Below are positions 63,088 to 64,000 of a stretch of 64,000 nt of DNA, piece by piece. Position 1 is the stretch's first letter. Every line of letters starts with the position of its first letter. The DNA lies in assembly GCF_002197815.1 (NCBI RefSeq), contig NZ_NIUB01000010.1:1-64000 (forward strand). Direction: 5' to 3'. Made by a program: the position numbers and the translations under genes. The notes beneath the pieces were generated by a model. It saw only the letters and a program-made list of their open reading frames with translations, did no database searches and had not been told where the DNA came from. Source of the DNA: Pseudomonas oleovorans subsp. oleovorans (GTDB lineage Bacteria; Pseudomonadota; Gammaproteobacteria; Pseudomonadales; Pseudomonadaceae).

Positions 63088-64000
63088 ATGCTGCTGCTGC
63101 TGGCGGAGTACCTGCAACAGTTCCACAAGGGCTTCGCGGTCTTTCAGTACCTGACCCTGCGCGGCATCCTCGGCGTGCTCACCGCCCTGGCGCTGTCGCT
63201 GTGGCTCGGCCCGTGGATGATCCGCACCCTGCAGGTGCGCCAGATCGGCCAGGCCGTGCGCAACGATGGCCCGCAATCGCACCTGTCGAAGAAGGGTACG
63301 CCGACCATGGGCGGTGCGCTGATTCTGACCGCAATCGCCGTCAGCACCCTGCTCTGGGCCGACCTGTCCAACCGCTACGTCTGGGTGGTGCTGGCCGTGA
63401 CGCTGCTGTTCGGCGCCATCGGTTGGGTCGATGACTACCGCAAGGTGATCGAGAAGAACTCGCGGGGTCTGCCGAGCCGCTGGAAGTATTTCTGGCAGTC
63501 GGTGTTCGGCCTCGCTGCCGCCGTGTTCCTTTATATGACTGCGCAGAGCCCGGTGGAGACCACCCTGATCCTGCCGCTGCTGAAGGACGTCGCCATTCCT
63601 CTGGGCGCCGGCTTCGTGGTGCTGACCTACTTCGTCATCGTCGGCACCAGCAATGCGGTGAACCTCACTGACGGCCTCGACGGCCTGGCCATTCTGCCCA
63701 CGGTCATGGTCGGCGGTGCGCTGGGCATCTTCTGTTACCTGTCGGGCAACGTGAACTTCGCCGAATACCTGCTGATTCCCTACGTGCCGGGCGCTGGCGA
63801 GCTGATCGTGTTCTGTGCCGCGCTGGTTGGCGCCGGCCTGGGCTTTCTGTGGTTCAACACTTACCCGGCGCAGGTGTTCATGGGTGACGTGGGGGCGCTG
63901 GCATTGGGCGCCGCGCTGGGCACCATCGCCGTGATCGTTCGTCAGGAAATCGTGCTGTTCATCATGGGCGGCGTGTTCGTCATGGAAACCCTGTCGGTGA
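63088..64000 (+). CDS. mraY: Phospho-MurNAc-pentapeptide-transferase (partial)
   Basis: Membrane enzyme making lipid I from UDP-MurNAc-pentapeptide and undecaprenyl phosphate. The window ends inside it after 304 codons of about 360. Visible are many hydrophobic helices, the cytoplasmic loop with KKGTPTMGG near residue 68, [13 protein letters not shown] near 112 with the conserved Asp pair, and [10 protein letters not shown] near 192. ATG at 63088 follows the murF stop directly. The C-terminal helix bundle is missing only because of the window edge. Confidence 0.96.
   Translation, partial: MLLLLAEYLQQFHKGFAVFQYLTLRGILGVLTALALSLWLGPWMIRTLQVRQIGQAVRNDGPQSHLSKKGTPTMGGALILTAIAVSTLLWADLSNRYVWVVLAVTLLFGAIGWVDDYRKVIEKNSRGLPSRWKYFWQSVFGLAAAVFLYMTAQSPVETTLILPLLKDVAIPLGAGFVVLTYFVIVGTSNAVNLTDGLDGLAILPTVMVGGALGIFCYLSGNVNFAEYLLIPYVPGAGELIVFCAALVGAGLGFLWFNTYPAQVFMGDVGALALGAALGTIAVIVRQEIVLFIMGGVFVMETLSV

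Overview
The window is core chromosome of a Pseudomonas. I infer the P. mendocina / P. oleovorans / P. pseudoalcaligenes side of the genus from high GC, GTAGGAGC-type REP palindromes, a CysNC fusion, the rpoN-PTSNtr cluster and a gene order that, from memory, is nearly collinear with the P. aeruginosa block running from gatB to mraY. Every base from about 390 to 64000 is explained by ordinary housekeeping genes plus small intergenic repeats. I see no prophage, CRISPR array, complete insertion sequence, toxin-antitoxin pair or secretion locus.

Layout. 1-389: gene-free left edge of unknown nature ending in the gatB terminator. 390-3713 (minus): gatC-gatA-gatB, tRNA-dependent Asn/Gln formation. 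3941-16974 (mostly plus): mreBCD cell shape genes, maf, rng, yhdP, a nitrilase-like amidase, tldD, darP (minus) and pmbA. 17030-24155 (minus): kdsD-kdsC-lptC-lptA-lptB (Kdo synthesis and LPS export), then rpoN-hpf-ptsN-rapZ-ptsO (sigma-54 and nitrogen PTS). 24402-29076 (plus): mlaFEDCB lipid transport, ibaG, murA. 29268-32588: hisG-hisD-hisC. 32913-37882: algW protease (minus), nif3-like, cysD and cysNC. 38775-45087: zapG, a small alpha/beta hydrolase, trpS, zapE, a GlxA-type regulator, an LCAD-like acyl-CoA dehydrogenase. 45335-51497: aldo-keto reductase, rplM-rpsI, petABC (cytochrome bc1), sspA-sspB. 51562-54875 (minus): lpoA-yraN-gmhA/diaA-dolP. 55070-64000 (plus): rsmI, the RNase P RNA gene, then the division and cell wall cluster mraZ-rsmH-ftsL-ftsI-murE-murF-mraY, cut by the window end inside mraY.

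The genes form a coherent envelope-building programme: peptidoglycan precursors (murA, murE, murF, mraY), septal and lateral synthesis (ftsI, ftsL, mreBCD, lpoA, zapE, zapG), LPS (kdsC, kdsD, lptABC), phospholipid asymmetry (mla, yhdP, dolP) and envelope stress sensing (algW), with translation and respiration genes between them. Many neighbours overlap by 1, 4 or 8 bases, indicating translational coupling.

The less ordinary signals are intergenic: a 754-bp fold-back element with terminal inverted repeats and a 7-bp target duplication placed in the zapG terminator (37974-38727); two copies of a MITE-like repeat (20695-20833 and 29101-29195); an inverted-repeat-flanked CCCTCTCCC element (45107-45318); a 41-bp direct duplication in the lpoA/rsmI promoter region; a probable AUU start codon for mreC; and four TGG boxes at an exact 10-bp period in front of mraZ.
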